A program made the position numbers and the translations under genes. This document shows positions 41,315 to 50,235 of a DNA stretch of 64,000 bases, one piece after another (the stretch's first letter is position 1; each line of letters begins with the position of its first letter). Source of the stretch: DATATV01 sp035551355 (GTDB lineage: Bacteria; Actinomycetota; Actinomycetes; Mycobacteriales; Pseudonocardiaceae). The DNA lies in the NCBI GenBank assembly GCA_035551355.1, contig DASZNF010000005.1, forward strand, positions 104,356 through 168,355. Reading direction: 5' to 3'. The notes under the pieces are model-generated. The model worked only from the letters and a program-made list of their open reading frames with translations. It was not told the origin of the DNA and searched no databases.

Positions 41315-41902
41315 ATGCCCGATTCCTTACCCGAGTCCGAGGCGCCGCTGCTGGTGCGCACCGATTTCACCCACGGCCGCGCCTGGCTGGCCGTGCAGGA
41401 CGAACTCGACGTGGTGTGGGATCTCGCCGACGACAGCGTGACGTTCGTCGACGAGCCCGAATACACCGGCCTGACCGCGGCTCAACTGATCGCACTGGTC
41501 CCGGACGGTCCGCATCCGGTGCTGCTGGTCGCCGACGAGGTGACCTTCGCAGGCGAGGATCATCCGGTCCTGGTGGTCGATCTTCGTGACCAGCCCGGCC
41601 GCACGTTCCGGGCCGAGACGGCGGCGGTCAATTCGGTCATCGAGGTCCTGTCCAGCGCGGACCAGTCGTTCACCGACTACCTGGACCACCTGGACGACAC
41701 CGGCGTGTACCGGGCGCGCGGCAAACATTTCCAGGCGATGGATACCCGGCACATCAACCGATCGGATTCCCGGGCCCGCGTTCGGGGATCCATACGACCG
41801 GCCTACGGCCCGCAACCGGGCCACCACGCGCAACCGGGCGCTCCGGCGACCCGCAGGATCCCCGGTGTGCCCGCCCGCCGCGCCGATACTCCGCCGGACT
41901 AA
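41315..41902 (+). CDS. DUF6924-like protein with a low-complexity tail
   Basis: A 195-residue protein. Residues 1-140 resemble DUF6924 proteins: APLLVRTDFTHGRAWLAV near the start and FRAETAAVNSVIEVLSSADQ later, ending around DDTGVYRARGKHFQ. The last 55 residues are rich in Arg, Pro and Gly and look like read-through of non-coding sequence after a lost stop. Function unknown. Confidence 0.65.
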   Translation: MPDSLPESEAPLLVRTDFTHGRAWLAVQDELDVVWDLADDSVTFVDEPEYTGLTAAQLIALVPDGPHPVLLVADEVTFAGEDHPVLVVDLRDQPGRTFRAETAAVNSVIEVLSSADQSFTDYLDHLDDTGVYRARGKHFQAMDTRHINRSDSRARVRGSIRPAYGPQPGHHAQPGAPATRRIPGVPARRADTPPD

Positions 41903-41909
41903 CCGCACA

Positions 41910-41943
41910 CCGGGCTGGAACCGCGGATCATGGCCCAGCCCGG
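41910..41943 (+). terminator. Possible terminator after the DUF6924-like gene
   Basis: CCGGGCTGG (41910-41918) and CCAGCCCGG (41935-41943) form a perfect 9-base stem with a 16-base loop, eight bases past the stop codon. No T-run. Confidence 0.4.
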
Positions 41944-42019
41944 CGTGGCCCTGCACGACGAGTTTCCCCTTGTGCCACCGCTGAGTCCGGTCGAGCAGGC
42001 CAGCACGGCGGCCGGGTGA

Positions 42020-42382
42020 TCAACAGGTCGTCCCGGTACCGTGGAAATACAGCTCCAGATCGGAATTGTCGATCAACACCCTGATATCGGAATCGTAGCC
42101 GCCAGGTTGGACAGAAACGTAATCCCCGTACGGGTCCAACAAGCACACCGTGTACGGCGCGCGGTTGCGCACACCGATGATGCCCGCCTGGTGGTATTTG
42201 TAACCAGAATTCGGGTAGTACACCAGCCTGTCGTCGTTGAAGTTGGTCTGCCAGTAGAAGCAGGCCGCCCCGGTGGACGGACAGGTCGCGGCGTTCGCCG
42301 TCCCCGCCGTCACACCGAGCGTGGCGGCGGCGAGCGCGCCCGCCGCGCCGACCAGGCTCATTCTTCGCAGCATGCGGTTCAT
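42020..42382 (-). CDS. Small secreted protein, peptidase inhibitor I36-like
   Basis: A 120-residue exported protein with a signal peptide (about 1-31, ending ANAA). The mature part has four Cys and the pattern CPSTGAACFYWQTNFNDDR, reminiscent of the streptomycete metalloproteinase inhibitor/I36 beta-gamma-crystallin-like fold. An inhibitor role is an inference. It is a single gene. Confidence 0.6.
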   Translation of the reverse strand: MNRMLRRMSLVGAAGALAAATLGVTAGTANAATCPSTGAACFYWQTNFNDDRLVYYPNSGYKYHQAGIIGVRNRAPYTVCLLDPYGDYVSVQPGGYDSDIRVLIDNSDLELYFHGTGTTC

Positions 42383-42511
42383 CTGCTACCTCCATCCGAA
42401 ATAGCCATGACCACACGCTGAACCCGGAGAATTACATTGCGCTTACACCCGATTACATCGGAGCCGCGACCAGCCGCCTGCGCAGTTGCCGGAGCCGCCG
42501 AAGCAGAAGCG

Positions 42512-42555
42512 TTGTCCTGAAACAAATTGTCCTGAACAAAGTTGTCCTGGAACAA
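42512..42555. repeat. Three tandem copies of TTGTCCTGnAACAA
   Basis: TTGTCCTGAAACAAA, TTGTCCTGAACAAAG and TTGTCCTGGAACAA follow one another at a 15-base pitch between two secreted-protein genes. AT-rich for the region. Each unit is a partial inverted repeat (TTGT...ACAA), so it could be an operator array or a slippage repeat. Confidence 0.7.
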
Positions 42556-42560
42556 GGCAG

Positions 42561-42597
42561 CGGTGGCGGCAGTCCTCCCCCGGGACTGCCGCCACCG
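42561..42597 (-). terminator. Terminator after the DUF4232-like gene
   Basis: Perfect 15-base arms, CGGTGGCGGCAGTCC and its complement, with a 7-base loop, start 12 bases beyond the stop codon at 42610. Confidence 0.75.
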
Positions 42598-42609
42598 GTA
42601 TTTCGCGGA

Positions 42610-43149
42610 TCAGCTGCCCTGAACCGGGGCGACCGCGGTGACCTCGGCGGTGGTGCCCTTCAGCGGGGCGTTGGCCGGCCAGGCGACGGTGGTGGAGTAG
42701 CCGTCCGGGCCGGTGGGCAGGCTCATGTTCAGCGCGTCCGGGCTGAACGTGGGCGCGGCGTCGGCGGACTGCAGGATGTAGGACTGCGCGGGCTGGCCGT
42801 CCCGCAGGTTCACCGGCGCCGGGGCGCTGCCCGGGGCGTCCGGGGTGACCGTGGTGTTGCTGGAGCTGCCCTGGCCGCCGGCCACGAAGCTGACGTTGGT
42901 CGGGGTGCCCACCAGCTCGCAGTTGGTGGTCGGCGAGGTGGCGGTGTAGGTGATCACGAACGCCTCCTGCCCGGCCGAGTGGGTCGGGTCGGGTGCGACG
43001 CTGACGTTCACGTCCGAGGGGGTGCAGGGCGTGTTGGACGGCATCCCCGGGGTGGTCGCGTTGGCGGTGCCGCCGGCCAGCAGCAGACCACCCAGGGCCA
43101 CGCTCCCGGTGATGGCGGCGACGGTGATGCGCTTGGTCGTGGTGTTCAT
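42610..43149 (-). CDS. Secreted DUF4232-like protein
   Basis: A 179-residue protein with a signal peptide (about 1-31, ANA). The mature part is a beta-sandwich-like domain with two Cys (TPCTPSDVNVSV and TTNCELVGTPTNVSF) and many Thr, Ser and Pro, matching DUF4232 proteins common in actinomycetes. Function unknown; it acts outside the cell or at the surface. Confidence 0.7.
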   Translation of the reverse strand: MNTTTKRITVAAITGSVALGGLLLAGGTANATTPGMPSNTPCTPSDVNVSVAPDPTHSAGQEAFVITYTATSPTTNCELVGTPTNVSFVAGGQGSSSNTTVTPDAPGSAPAPVNLRDGQPAQSYILQSADAAPTFSPDALNMSLPTGPDGYSTTVAWPANAPLKGTTAEVTAVAPVQGS

Positions 43150-43305
43150 GATCGCTCCTCAGATGTCCCGGTCGAACCCGTGCCGTTCGATCCCTCTCAC
43201 CCGAAGAGATGCGCCGGCCGCCCAGCGCGATGCCCGGGTGTGAAGTTGTTCTCGGTACGCAACCCGCATCACCGCCGAACGTTCCCCGTGCTCGAAGCCG
43301 GAAAA

Positions 43306-43334
43306 TGGGCGGGAGAGTCACTGACTCCCGCCCA
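43306..43334 (-). terminator. Intrinsic terminator with T-run
   Basis: TGGGCGGGAG and CTCCCGCCCA pair around a 9-base loop. On the minus strand the stem is followed by ATTTTCC, a true T-run. It ends transcription of the gene at 43411-43773. Confidence 0.75.
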
Positions 43335-43410
43335 CTTTCCCTTCAGGGTTCCGGCATTCCGATTCAGCTGAGCTTCAGGTTCATCCCGCCGCTCGACTCC
43401 TCCGGTGTGG

Positions 43411-43773
43411 CTACATTTCGGCCAGCGGGTCGGGCGGCAGGCCGTCCGAGCCGTCGAATTCAGCGTTGGCCGCGTTGACGACCGCGACGTACTCGTCCTC
43501 GATCTGGTACCAGATTCCGGCGACCACGAAGCTGGGCGGCGTGGTCAACTCCGGCGGCCCGATGCGCACGTCCCGCGAATACTTCGCCCGCACGGACAAC
43601 GGTGCTCGCTTCCGGATTCCGGTAGCGAGCACCGTGACGGCCCGATCGCTGATCATGATGTAGACGTAGGGCCGCGTGCTCAGCAGCAGTTCGGCCGGGA
43701 ACAGGTAGCGAATCCGGTCACCCGGGTCGAGCAACTCCCGCGCGCTCGCCCGGATCCCGGCAGAAACCCCCAT
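43411..43773 (-). CDS. Hypothetical protein
   Basis: A 120-residue cytoplasmic protein of mixed strands, containing IRYLFPAELLLSTRPYVYIM and SDRAVTVLATG. The pattern is like a small PH-like barrel domain found in uncharacterised actinobacterial proteins. No catalytic motif, signal or membrane segment. It has its own terminator. Confidence 0.6.
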   Translation of the reverse strand: MGVSAGIRASARELLDPGDRIRYLFPAELLLSTRPYVYIMISDRAVTVLATGIRKRAPLSVRAKYSRDVRIGPPELTTPPSFVVAGIWYQIEDEYVAVVNAANAEFDGSDGLPPDPLAEM

Positions 43774-43827
43774 GCCGCGACGCTATCACTCACACCCGGC
43801 TTCCTGTGCTGCCTTGACATTCCTCAC

Positions 43828-44034
43828 TCAGCCGAGCTTCGGGGTGATCCAGCCGCGCAACTGGTCCGGGGTGGCCTTGGCGACCGGCGTCTGTTGCGGG
43901 ATCGCCAGATTCAGCGGCACGTAGTACGGCTGGCGATGCGAGGCGCGCCCTTCTCGCCCCACACGCCCGCCGTGTCGGTCTGGGTGACCTTGCGGCAGCC
44001 GCCGTTGCCCTCGGGCCGGAAACGCGTCCGCGGA
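43828..44034 (-). pseudogene. Frameshifted 3' remnant of an unidentified gene
   Basis: Between the SDR stop and the next gene, two minus-strand frames read as protein: RFRPEGNGGCRKVTQTDTAG then, in another frame after about 43930, PLNLAIPQQTPVAKATPDQL and RGWITPKLG before a stop at 43828-43830. The composition is protein-like, but no start remains because the sequence joins directly to the SDR gene end. It looks like the decayed tail of a secreted or Mce-type protein; the family is not certain. Confidence 0.4.
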
Positions 44035-44775
44035 TCACGAGGTCTTGTGCGGAATTCCTTGCACAGTGCCACCGTCCACAATGAACTCCGCGCCCGTCGC
44101 ATAGGCCGATTCGTCGCTGGCCAGGAACAACACGAAATTGGCCACGTCGACCGGCTCGCCGGGGCGGCCCAGCGGAACCGGGATGACGTCGTCGGGCATC
44201 TTCTCGGTCATCGGGGTGCGGATCAGGCCCGGATGCAGGGAGTTGACCCGGACACCGCGCGAGGCCAGTTCCAGCGCGACCGATTTGGTCAGGCCGCGCA
44301 GCGCCCACTTCGAGGCGACGTAACCGTGCGCCCAGGGCGTGCCGCGCACCCCCTCGATGGACGACACGTTGACGATGGAACCGCCGCCGGCCGCGATGAT
44401 CGCGTCCGCGGCGGCCTGCATGCCGTAGAACGCGCCGGTGAGGTTGACGTCCAGAATCCGCTGCCACTGCTGGTGATCGAACTTCTGCAGCAGATTCCCG
44501 TTGGCGATACCGGCGTTGTTGACCAGCACGTTGAGCTTGCCATAGGTGCTCACCGCCGCCTCGACCGCGGCCTGCCACTGGTCGAACTCGGTGACGTCCA
44601 GGTGGACGTAGTGCGCCGCGTCGCCGAGTTCCTTGGCCAGCGCCGCGCCCTCGTCGTCCAGGATGTCGCCGATCACCACGCTGGCCCCCTCGGCCACCAG
44701 CACTCGCGCGTCGGCCGCGCCCATGCCGCGCGCGCCCCCGCTGATCAGCGCGACCTTGCCGTCCACACGTCCCAT
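44035..44775 (-). CDS. SDR, 3-alpha/20-beta-hydroxysteroid dehydrogenase-like
   Basis: A 246-residue SDR with ALISGGARGMGAADARVL, NNAGIANG, Ser in VNVSSIEG and the active site YVASKWALRGLTK. It resembles the Streptomyces 3-alpha,20-beta-hydroxysteroid dehydrogenase and mycobacterial FabG3. It lies 16 bases after the DapB-like gene, behind the KstR2-type site, so a steroid substrate is likely. Confidence 0.85.
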   Translation of the reverse strand: MGRVDGKVALISGGARGMGAADARVLVAEGASVVIGDILDDEGAALAKELGDAAHYVHLDVTEFDQWQAAVEAAVSTYGKLNVLVNNAGIANGNLLQKFDHQQWQRILDVNLTGAFYGMQAAADAIIAAGGGSIVNVSSIEGVRGTPWAHGYVASKWALRGLTKSVALELASRGVRVNSLHPGLIRTPMTEKMPDDVIPVPLGRPGEPVDVANFVLFLASDESAYATGAEFIVDGGTVQGIPHKTS

Positions 44776-44791
44776 GCCCAGTTCCCTTCCC

Positions 44792-45877
44792 TCAGTCGCC
44801 GTCCGGCCGGACGGACAGCCCGTTCCCCGCGATCAGCGGCAGATCCAGCGTGGTGCGCAGCCCCGGTTCCGCCGCGACCACGGCGGGGATCGCGTTCACC
44901 ACGCGTCCGACCCCGGCCAGGATGGCCGCGTAGTTGTGATCACCGTCGCGGCTGGTCGGACAGATGTCCACCGCGTAGGAGGGTTCGCCGGTGATCTCGA
45001 TCCGGTAGGAGCCACCGGGTTGCGCCGGTTGCCGCCAGTCCGGCCGCAGGTCACCGCGCAGCCGGGTGACGTGCTCCACGACGAAAACCGGCTTTCCCTC
45101 GCGCTTTCCGGTGATCTCGAAGCGCAGCGCGGCCATGCCGCCCTCGGGAATGTGTCCCGCCGCCACGTCGAACGCCTCGGGCGCGGGTTCCCGCTCGCAG
45201 GAGTCGGTGATCTCGTCCACCTCGACGCCCAGCCCGGCGGCCAACTGCCGGATCGCCGGTCCCCAGGCCATGGACAGCACGCCCGGGTGCAGCAGCATCG
45301 GGGTCTTGTCCGCGGGGAAGCCGAATCCCAGCACGTCGAACATCACGGTGGCGCCGTCGTAGGTGGCGTAGTCGGCAACCTCGACGCACCGGATCCGCTC
45401 GATCCGGCGGCAGGTTCCGGCCAGGGCCAACGGAAGCAGGTCGGTGACGAATCCCGGGTCGACCCCGCTGACGAACAGGCTGGCGTTGCCCTCCTTGGCC
45501 GCCGTCTCCAGCGGCTCCAGGTACTTGCCGGGCAGCAGCCCCCACGGGTAGCTCAGCGTCCCCGGCGAGGTGCCGACCACGTTGACCCCGGCGGCCAGGA
45601 ACCGCCGGCAGTCGGCCAGCGCCTCGGCCGGCCGGGTGTCCCCCATCGCGGTGTACACCAGGCAGTCCGGTTTGCCGGCCAGTAGCGCGTCCCAGTCGTC
45701 GGTCGCGGTGACCCCGGTGGTGACGTCCAGCCCGGCCAGGACGCCGGCGTCCTGGCCGACCTTGGCCGCGCTGTGCACGCCGACGCCGGTGAGCTCGAAC
45801 CGCGGGTCGGTCAGCAGGTGGCGCAGGGCAAGGCGACCGGCGTTGCCGGTGCCGACGAGCGCTACGCGGATCGGCAT
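44792..45877 (-). CDS. DapB-like dehydrogenase
   Basis: A 361-residue NAD(P)-dependent enzyme. VALVGTGNAGRLALRHLL is the nucleotide site; VYTAMGDTRPAEALADCRRF and VNVVGTSPGTLSYPWGL follow the dihydrodipicolinate-reductase-like/2,4-diaminopentanoate dehydrogenase pattern seen in mycobacterial lipid clusters. The natural substrate of this branch is not established. It heads the two-gene operon with the SDR. Confidence 0.8.
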   Translation of the reverse strand: MPIRVALVGTGNAGRLALRHLLTDPRFELTGVGVHSAAKVGQDAGVLAGLDVTTGVTATDDWDALLAGKPDCLVYTAMGDTRPAEALADCRRFLAAGVNVVGTSPGTLSYPWGLLPGKYLEPLETAAKEGNASLFVSGVDPGFVTDLLPLALAGTCRRIERIRCVEVADYATYDGATVMFDVLGFGFPADKTPMLLHPGVLSMAWGPAIRQLAAGLGVEVDEITDSCEREPAPEAFDVAAGHIPEGGMAALRFEITGKREGKPVFVVEHVTRLRGDLRPDWRQPAQPGGSYRIEITGEPSYAVDICPTSRDGDHNYAAILAGVGRVVNAIPAVVAAEPGLRTTLDLPLIAGNGLSVRPDGD

Positions 45878-45959
45878 TGATCACTCCCTAGAGCTGCACT
45901 GCTCGGCTCGCGGCGCCACGGGCCGGCCGCTCGGCGCTGCCGCCCGCTCACGCTACCCT

Positions 45960-45973
45960 ACCAAGCACTTGCT
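45960..45973 (-). promoter_or_regulatory. KstR2-type operator before the DapB-like operon
   Basis: ACCAAGCACTTGCT fits the published KstR2 consensus AnCAAGnnCTTGnT at every fixed base. It sits 83 bases before the DapB-like start, in the only gap of the leftward gene run. KstR2 represses late cholesterol (CD-ring) catabolism genes in mycobacteria and rhodococci. The regulator itself is not in this window. Confidence 0.65.
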
Positions 45974-45988
45974 TTGTAAGGTTCCCGA

Positions 45989-47635
45989 TCAGCCTTCGGC
46001 CAGCGCCTCCTGCCTGGCCCACCGGTAATCGGCCTTCCCGCTGGGCGAACGCGTGATCTCCGGGCGGCGCAGGATCGCCTTGGGCATCTTGTAACCGGCG
46101 ACATGCCTGCGGCATTCGGCGAGCAGGTCGGCGTCGGTGACCGCACTGCACTCGGCCAGCTCCACGATGGCCACCACCTCGCTGCCCCACCGCGCCGACG
46201 GCCGGCCGACCACGATCACGTCCCGCACGTCCGGATGCGCGGCCAGCGCCCGCTCGATCTCCTCCACGAAGATCTTCTCGCCGCCGGAGTTGACCGTGAG
46301 CCCGTCCCGGCCGAGCAGCTGGATGCGGCCGTCTGGCAGCCGGACCGCGCGGTCGCCGGGCACGCTGTGCCGACGGCCGTCGATCACCGGGAAGGTCCGC
46401 GCGGTCTTGTCCGGATCGCCGAGGTAGCCCAGCGGCACCGCGCCCCGGCTGGCCAGCCAGCCCGTCCCGTCCCCCGGCGCCAGTTCGTGTTCCCGGGCCT
46501 CGTCGACCACCGTGGTGTTCTCGTCGGGGGTGAAGATCGCGGTGTCGGCCTCGGCCCCGGCCTGCGAGACGTGGCTCATCTGGATGCCGGTCTCCGAGGA
46601 GCCGACCGCGTCCAGCAGCAGGATCGCGGGCAGCGCGGCCAGCAGCCGGGCCCGCACGGCCGGGGTGAGCGGGGCGCCGCCGTTGTTGATGGCGGCCAGG
46701 CCGGACAGGTCGTACTCGCCCGCGGCCAGCGCGTCCAGCAGCGGCCGGGCCATGGCGTCGCCGACGATCGGAAAGGTCAGCACCCGTTCGGCCGCGATCA
46801 CCCGCAGCGCGCCGGCCCAGTCCAGCCGGTGCACGTCGTCGGGCAGGATCAGAGTGCCGCCGCCGTTGATGATGTGGAAGCTCGACCACTGGGCCGCGCC
46901 GTGCATGAACGGCGCCGACATGAACATCCGCACGCCCCCGGCCGCCTGGCGCACCTGGTCGGTCAGCTGGGCGTAGCCGGTCATCGGCTGGTCGGTGCCG
47001 AACGGGATGCCGCCCATGGCGGCCAGGAACACGTCGTGCTGCCGCCACAGCACGCCCTTGGGCATGCCGGTGGTGCCGCCGGTGTAGATCAAGTAGGCGT
47101 CGTCGCCGCTGGGTTCGGGCAGCGGTTCCGGGCCGGGCGGGGTGCGGGTGATCGACTCGTAGTCGATGGCGCCGGGCAGCAGCGGATTCCCGCTGTCGTC
47201 GGCGACCTGGATGAGCACCTCCAGATCCGGCAGCCGGTCGCGGATCGCGGCCAGCCGGGGCGCGAAATCGGCGTGGTAGACCAGCGCGCGAGGCCGGGCG
47301 TCGGTGAGCAGATAGGCCAGTTCCTCGTCCACGTACCGGTAGTTGACGTTGAACGGCACTGTCCTGGCCCGGTATCCGGCCACCATGCATTCCAGATATT
47401 CGTTGCCGTTGCGCAGATACAGCCCGACGTGGTCCTGACCGGACTCGTGGTTGGCCACGCGCGACCGCGGCGTGTGCGCGCCGAGTCCGCGCGCGTGCAG
47501 AAACCGCGCCACGCCGTCGATGCGCGCGTTCATCTCGCGGTAGCACAGCCGCCGATCGCGCCAGACCAGCACTTCCCGGTCCGGCACGGTCTTCGCCACG
47601 GTGTCGAACACGGTGGACAGGTTGAATTCGGTCAT
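45989..47635 (-). CDS. Acyl-CoA synthetase, FadD19/steroid type
   Basis: A 548-residue adenylating enzyme. AYLIYTGGTTGMPKGVLWRQ is the phosphate-binding motif, LLDAVGSSETG the A5 region, LLGRDGLTVNSGGEKIFVEE the hinge and SPSGKADYRWA the catalytic Lys. The sequence resembles the FadD enzymes that activate steroid side-chain carboxylates. ATG 47635 is the true start. It follows the Mce gene by five bases and ends the long cyp51 operon. Confidence 0.87.
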   Translation of the reverse strand: MTEFNLSTVFDTVAKTVPDREVLVWRDRRLCYREMNARIDGVARFLHARGLGAHTPRSRVANHESGQDHVGLYLRNGNEYLECMVAGYRARTVPFNVNYRYVDEELAYLLTDARPRALVYHADFAPRLAAIRDRLPDLEVLIQVADDSGNPLLPGAIDYESITRTPPGPEPLPEPSGDDAYLIYTGGTTGMPKGVLWRQHDVFLAAMGGIPFGTDQPMTGYAQLTDQVRQAAGGVRMFMSAPFMHGAAQWSSFHIINGGGTLILPDDVHRLDWAGALRVIAAERVLTFPIVGDAMARPLLDALAAGEYDLSGLAAINNGGAPLTPAVRARLLAALPAILLLDAVGSSETGIQMSHVSQAGAEADTAIFTPDENTTVVDEAREHELAPGDGTGWLASRGAVPLGYLGDPDKTARTFPVIDGRRHSVPGDRAVRLPDGRIQLLGRDGLTVNSGGEKIFVEEIERALAAHPDVRDVIVVGRPSARWGSEVVAIVELAECSAVTDADLLAECRRHVAGYKMPKAILRRPEITRSPSGKADYRWARQEALAEG

Positions 47636-47640
47636 CCGCG

Positions 47641-48858
47641 TCACCCGATTCCCAGAAGTGTGGCCAGGGTGGTGGGGCCGGTGCTTGCGTTGCCGAGCAA
47701 GTTTCCTTGTGGTGCGGCGCTTTCCGCTGGTTGCGCGGGCGTGGACTCGACCGGCATGCCGCCGAACGGTGCGTTGTTCGCGCCCCGCACGTCGATTCCG
47801 CTGCTCGCCGGTTCGGCGCAGTAGGCCTGTTCGTCCGGCGCCTTCGGGGTGACGTCCCCGCCGGGGCGTTCGGTGGTGTTGTAGCCGTTGGTGCACGGCA
47901 TCGGGTCGAAGAAGTCGAGCACGAAGCCGAGCCGGGGCACCCCGCCCGGGTTGGTGCTGCTCTGTGCGGCAACCGCGTAGGGCCATTCGACCAGCATCTG
48001 GGTGATCGCCTTGGTTCTGGTCTCGGTGATCTGTGCGGTGGTCAGCAGATTGGCCAGCACCACGCCCATGTCGGTGCCGGACCGGCGGAGCAGGTCGTCG
48101 ATCTGCTGGGCCACCGGCGGCAGTTCGGAGATCAGCGACCGGATGGTGGGGTCGGACTGTTTCAGCTGCCCGGCCAGCAGGTTCAGGCTGGTGCTGAACG
48201 AGGTGATCTGGGATGCCTCGGCCTGCTGGGTGGCCAGCACGGTGTTGGCGTCGTCCAGCAGGCTGTCGGTCTGCGGTAGATGCTGGACAGCGCTCTGGGT
48301 AAGGGAATCCGTCGCGTCCAGCAGGGTGCTCAGCGCCGGGCCGGTGTTGCCGAACGCGATGCCCAGCTGGCCGATCACGGTGTGCAGCGAGCCGGCAGGC
48401 ACCGAGGTGGCCAGCTGGTCCAGATCGGTCAGCAGGGTCTGCGGGGCCATCGGGGTCGCGGTCCGGCGTTGCGGGATGACCGATCCGTCGGTCAGGTAGG
48501 GCCCGGCGCCGGTGGTCGGCTCCAGGTCGATGTACTGCTCCCCCACCGCCGACCGATCGGCGACCACGGCCCGGGAACTGGCCGGGATCTTCGGCGCGGA
48601 CGGATCGAGATCCAGCTGCACCGCGATCCCGGAACCGGCCACCCGCATGGTGCCGACCCGGCCGACGGTCACGCCGCGATAGGTCACCTCGGCGTTGACG
48701 AAGATTCCGCCGGAATCGGCCAGCTGCACGGTCACCACGGAGCCGTGCACCCCGAACAGGCTGCCCAGTCCGACGTACTGGAAACCGGCGTACACCACCG
48801 CGACCGCGGTGATCACCGCGAAGATCAGCAGCCGGACGCGCACCTTCAGGGTCATCAT
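47641..48858 (-). CDS. Mce family protein, MceF-like
   Basis: A 405-residue exported protein. One N-terminal membrane helix (LLIFAVITAVAVVYAGFQYV) is followed by the MCE/MlaD domain (VTVQLADSGGIFVNAEVTYR, VGEQYIDLEP), a helical coiled middle and a polar tail. Its ATG overlaps the stop of the preceding Mce gene (48855-48858). Mce proteins form tunnels for lipid or sterol import; normally six plus two YrbE permeases are encoded together, but here only two Mce genes exist and no YrbE. Confidence 0.85.
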   Translation of the reverse strand: MMTLKVRVRLLIFAVITAVAVVYAGFQYVGLGSLFGVHGSVVTVQLADSGGIFVNAEVTYRGVTVGRVGTMRVAGSGIAVQLDLDPSAPKIPASSRAVVADRSAVGEQYIDLEPTTGAGPYLTDGSVIPQRRTATPMAPQTLLTDLDQLATSVPAGSLHTVIGQLGIAFGNTGPALSTLLDATDSLTQSAVQHLPQTDSLLDDANTVLATQQAEASQITSFSTSLNLLAGQLKQSDPTIRSLISELPPVAQQIDDLLRRSGTDMGVVLANLLTTAQITETRTKAITQMLVEWPYAVAAQSSTNPGGVPRLGFVLDFFDPMPCTNGYNTTERPGGDVTPKAPDEQAYCAEPASSGIDVRGANNAPFGGMPVESTPAQPAESAAPQGNLLGNASTGPTTLATLLGIG

Positions 48859-50222
48859 TTCACCGTCACCACCGCGCCCCGGAACAGCGGCCCGACCAGG
48901 AGACTGGCCCAGTCCGGCACGGTGTCCTGACCGACGCCGAGCCCGGGCGCGACCAGCGCGGCCAGCAACTGCTGTTCGGCCGCGGAGTTGGCCAGTTGCG
49001 CGGGTTCGGCCGCGGCCTGCGGGTTGGTGCCCGAGGTGGTGGGCGCGCCGGGCAGGTCCTGCAGGTTGCCGTCCCAGGTGCCCTTCGGGGGCGGCGGATG
49101 GGTCGAGCCGTCGTCGAACGGGCCGTCGGCCGGGTACTGCGGCGACCGGTTGGTGGCCGTGCCGTTGGTGTAGCAGCGCGGACCGCGATCGTCGTTCCAC
49201 TGCGGGATGTCCTGGCCGGGCACGTACCTGCCGCGGCTGGCCGCGATCACCACGTTGATCTGCGAGGAGTCCGGATGGTCGGTGCCCTTGCCGAACGCCT
49301 TGTCCGCGGCCGGAATGGAGGCGACCACCGCACGCAGAAAGCAGGGGTATTCGGGCGCGTACCGGGCCAGCACGTTCAGCACCGGGGTGCTGTCGGACAC
49401 CAGCCGGATGGTGTTGTTCTCGTTGGTCCGCAGGAAATCCTGGAGGTCGGTACCGGACGTGGTGAGCGTGCCGTAGAGGGTGCGCAGGTTGTCCTGCGCC
49501 TCAACCAGGGTCCTGCTGGTCGTGGTCAGATCGGACAACGCGCCGAGCAGTCGCGGTGCGGCCTGGTCGTAGGTGTCGGCGACGGAGGAGAATCGCTGAA
49601 TGTCGCTGTCTATCGTGGATAGCTGTGGATTCAGCTGGTGCAGATAGTTCTCCAACCGCACCAGGGTCTGGCCGAGCTGGGCGCCGCGGCCGGACAGCGC
49701 GGTGGACATCGCGTTCAGCGTGCCGGCGAGTTGTTGTGGCTGTACCGCCTGCAGCAACGGCATGACGTCGCCGAGGACCTTCTCCACCTCGATCGCGGTG
49801 GAGCTGCGGTCCTGCCCGATCACCTCACCGGCGTAGAGCTGACCCTCCGGGGTGGCCGGGATCTCCAGCGCCACGTACTTCTCCCCGAACAACGTCTTGG
49901 GCAGCAGCTGCGCGGTGACGTTGGCCGGGATCACGCTGAGCTGGCCGGGATCGATGGCCAGGTCCAGCGTGGCCCCGTTGCCCGCGGTGCTGATCGAGCG
50001 AACCTCGCCGACCAGCACCCCGCGCACCTTCACGTCCGCGCCCGGATCGAGCTGGTTGCCGACGTGATCGGTCTCCAGCGTGACCGATACGGCCGAGGAG
50101 AACGCCTTCTCGTAGACGGCCACGGTCAGCGCCACGAACGACGCGCCGAGGATGATCAGTACCAGGCCGAATGCCTCGTACTTCAGCTTGGTCAGCCGTT
50201 CGGATCGGTGGTACGACGCCAT
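48855..50222 (-). CDS. Mce family protein, MceA-like
   Basis: A 455-residue protein with an N-terminal membrane helix (AFGLVLIILGASFVALTVAV) and an MCE domain (GADVKVRGVLVGEVRSI, FGEKYVALEIP). The following Mce helical region ends with YAPEYPCFLRAVV and a Pro-rich tail with two Cys (RGPRCYTNG). The helical and C-terminal parts match MceA-class proteins. It begins 13 bases after the SnoaL-like gene and is translationally coupled to the second Mce gene. Confidence 0.85.
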   Translation of the reverse strand: MASYHRSERLTKLKYEAFGLVLIILGASFVALTVAVYEKAFSSAVSVTLETDHVGNQLDPGADVKVRGVLVGEVRSISTAGNGATLDLAIDPGQLSVIPANVTAQLLPKTLFGEKYVALEIPATPEGQLYAGEVIGQDRSSTAIEVEKVLGDVMPLLQAVQPQQLAGTLNAMSTALSGRGAQLGQTLVRLENYLHQLNPQLSTIDSDIQRFSSVADTYDQAAPRLLGALSDLTTTSRTLVEAQDNLRTLYGTLTTSGTDLQDFLRTNENNTIRLVSDSTPVLNVLARYAPEYPCFLRAVVASIPAADKAFGKGTDHPDSSQINVVIAASRGRYVPGQDIPQWNDDRGPRCYTNGTATNRSPQYPADGPFDDGSTHPPPPKGTWDGNLQDLPGAPTTSGTNPQAAAEPAQLANSAAEQQLLAALVAPGLGVGQDTVPDWASLLVGPLFRGAVVTVK

Positions 50223-50235
50223 TGTCGTGCCCCCT

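Noticed and set aside
46103..47824. A 573-codon plus-strand frame opposite the acyl-CoA synthetase
   Set aside because: The minus strand shows all adenylation motifs in order, so the plus frame is a shadow.
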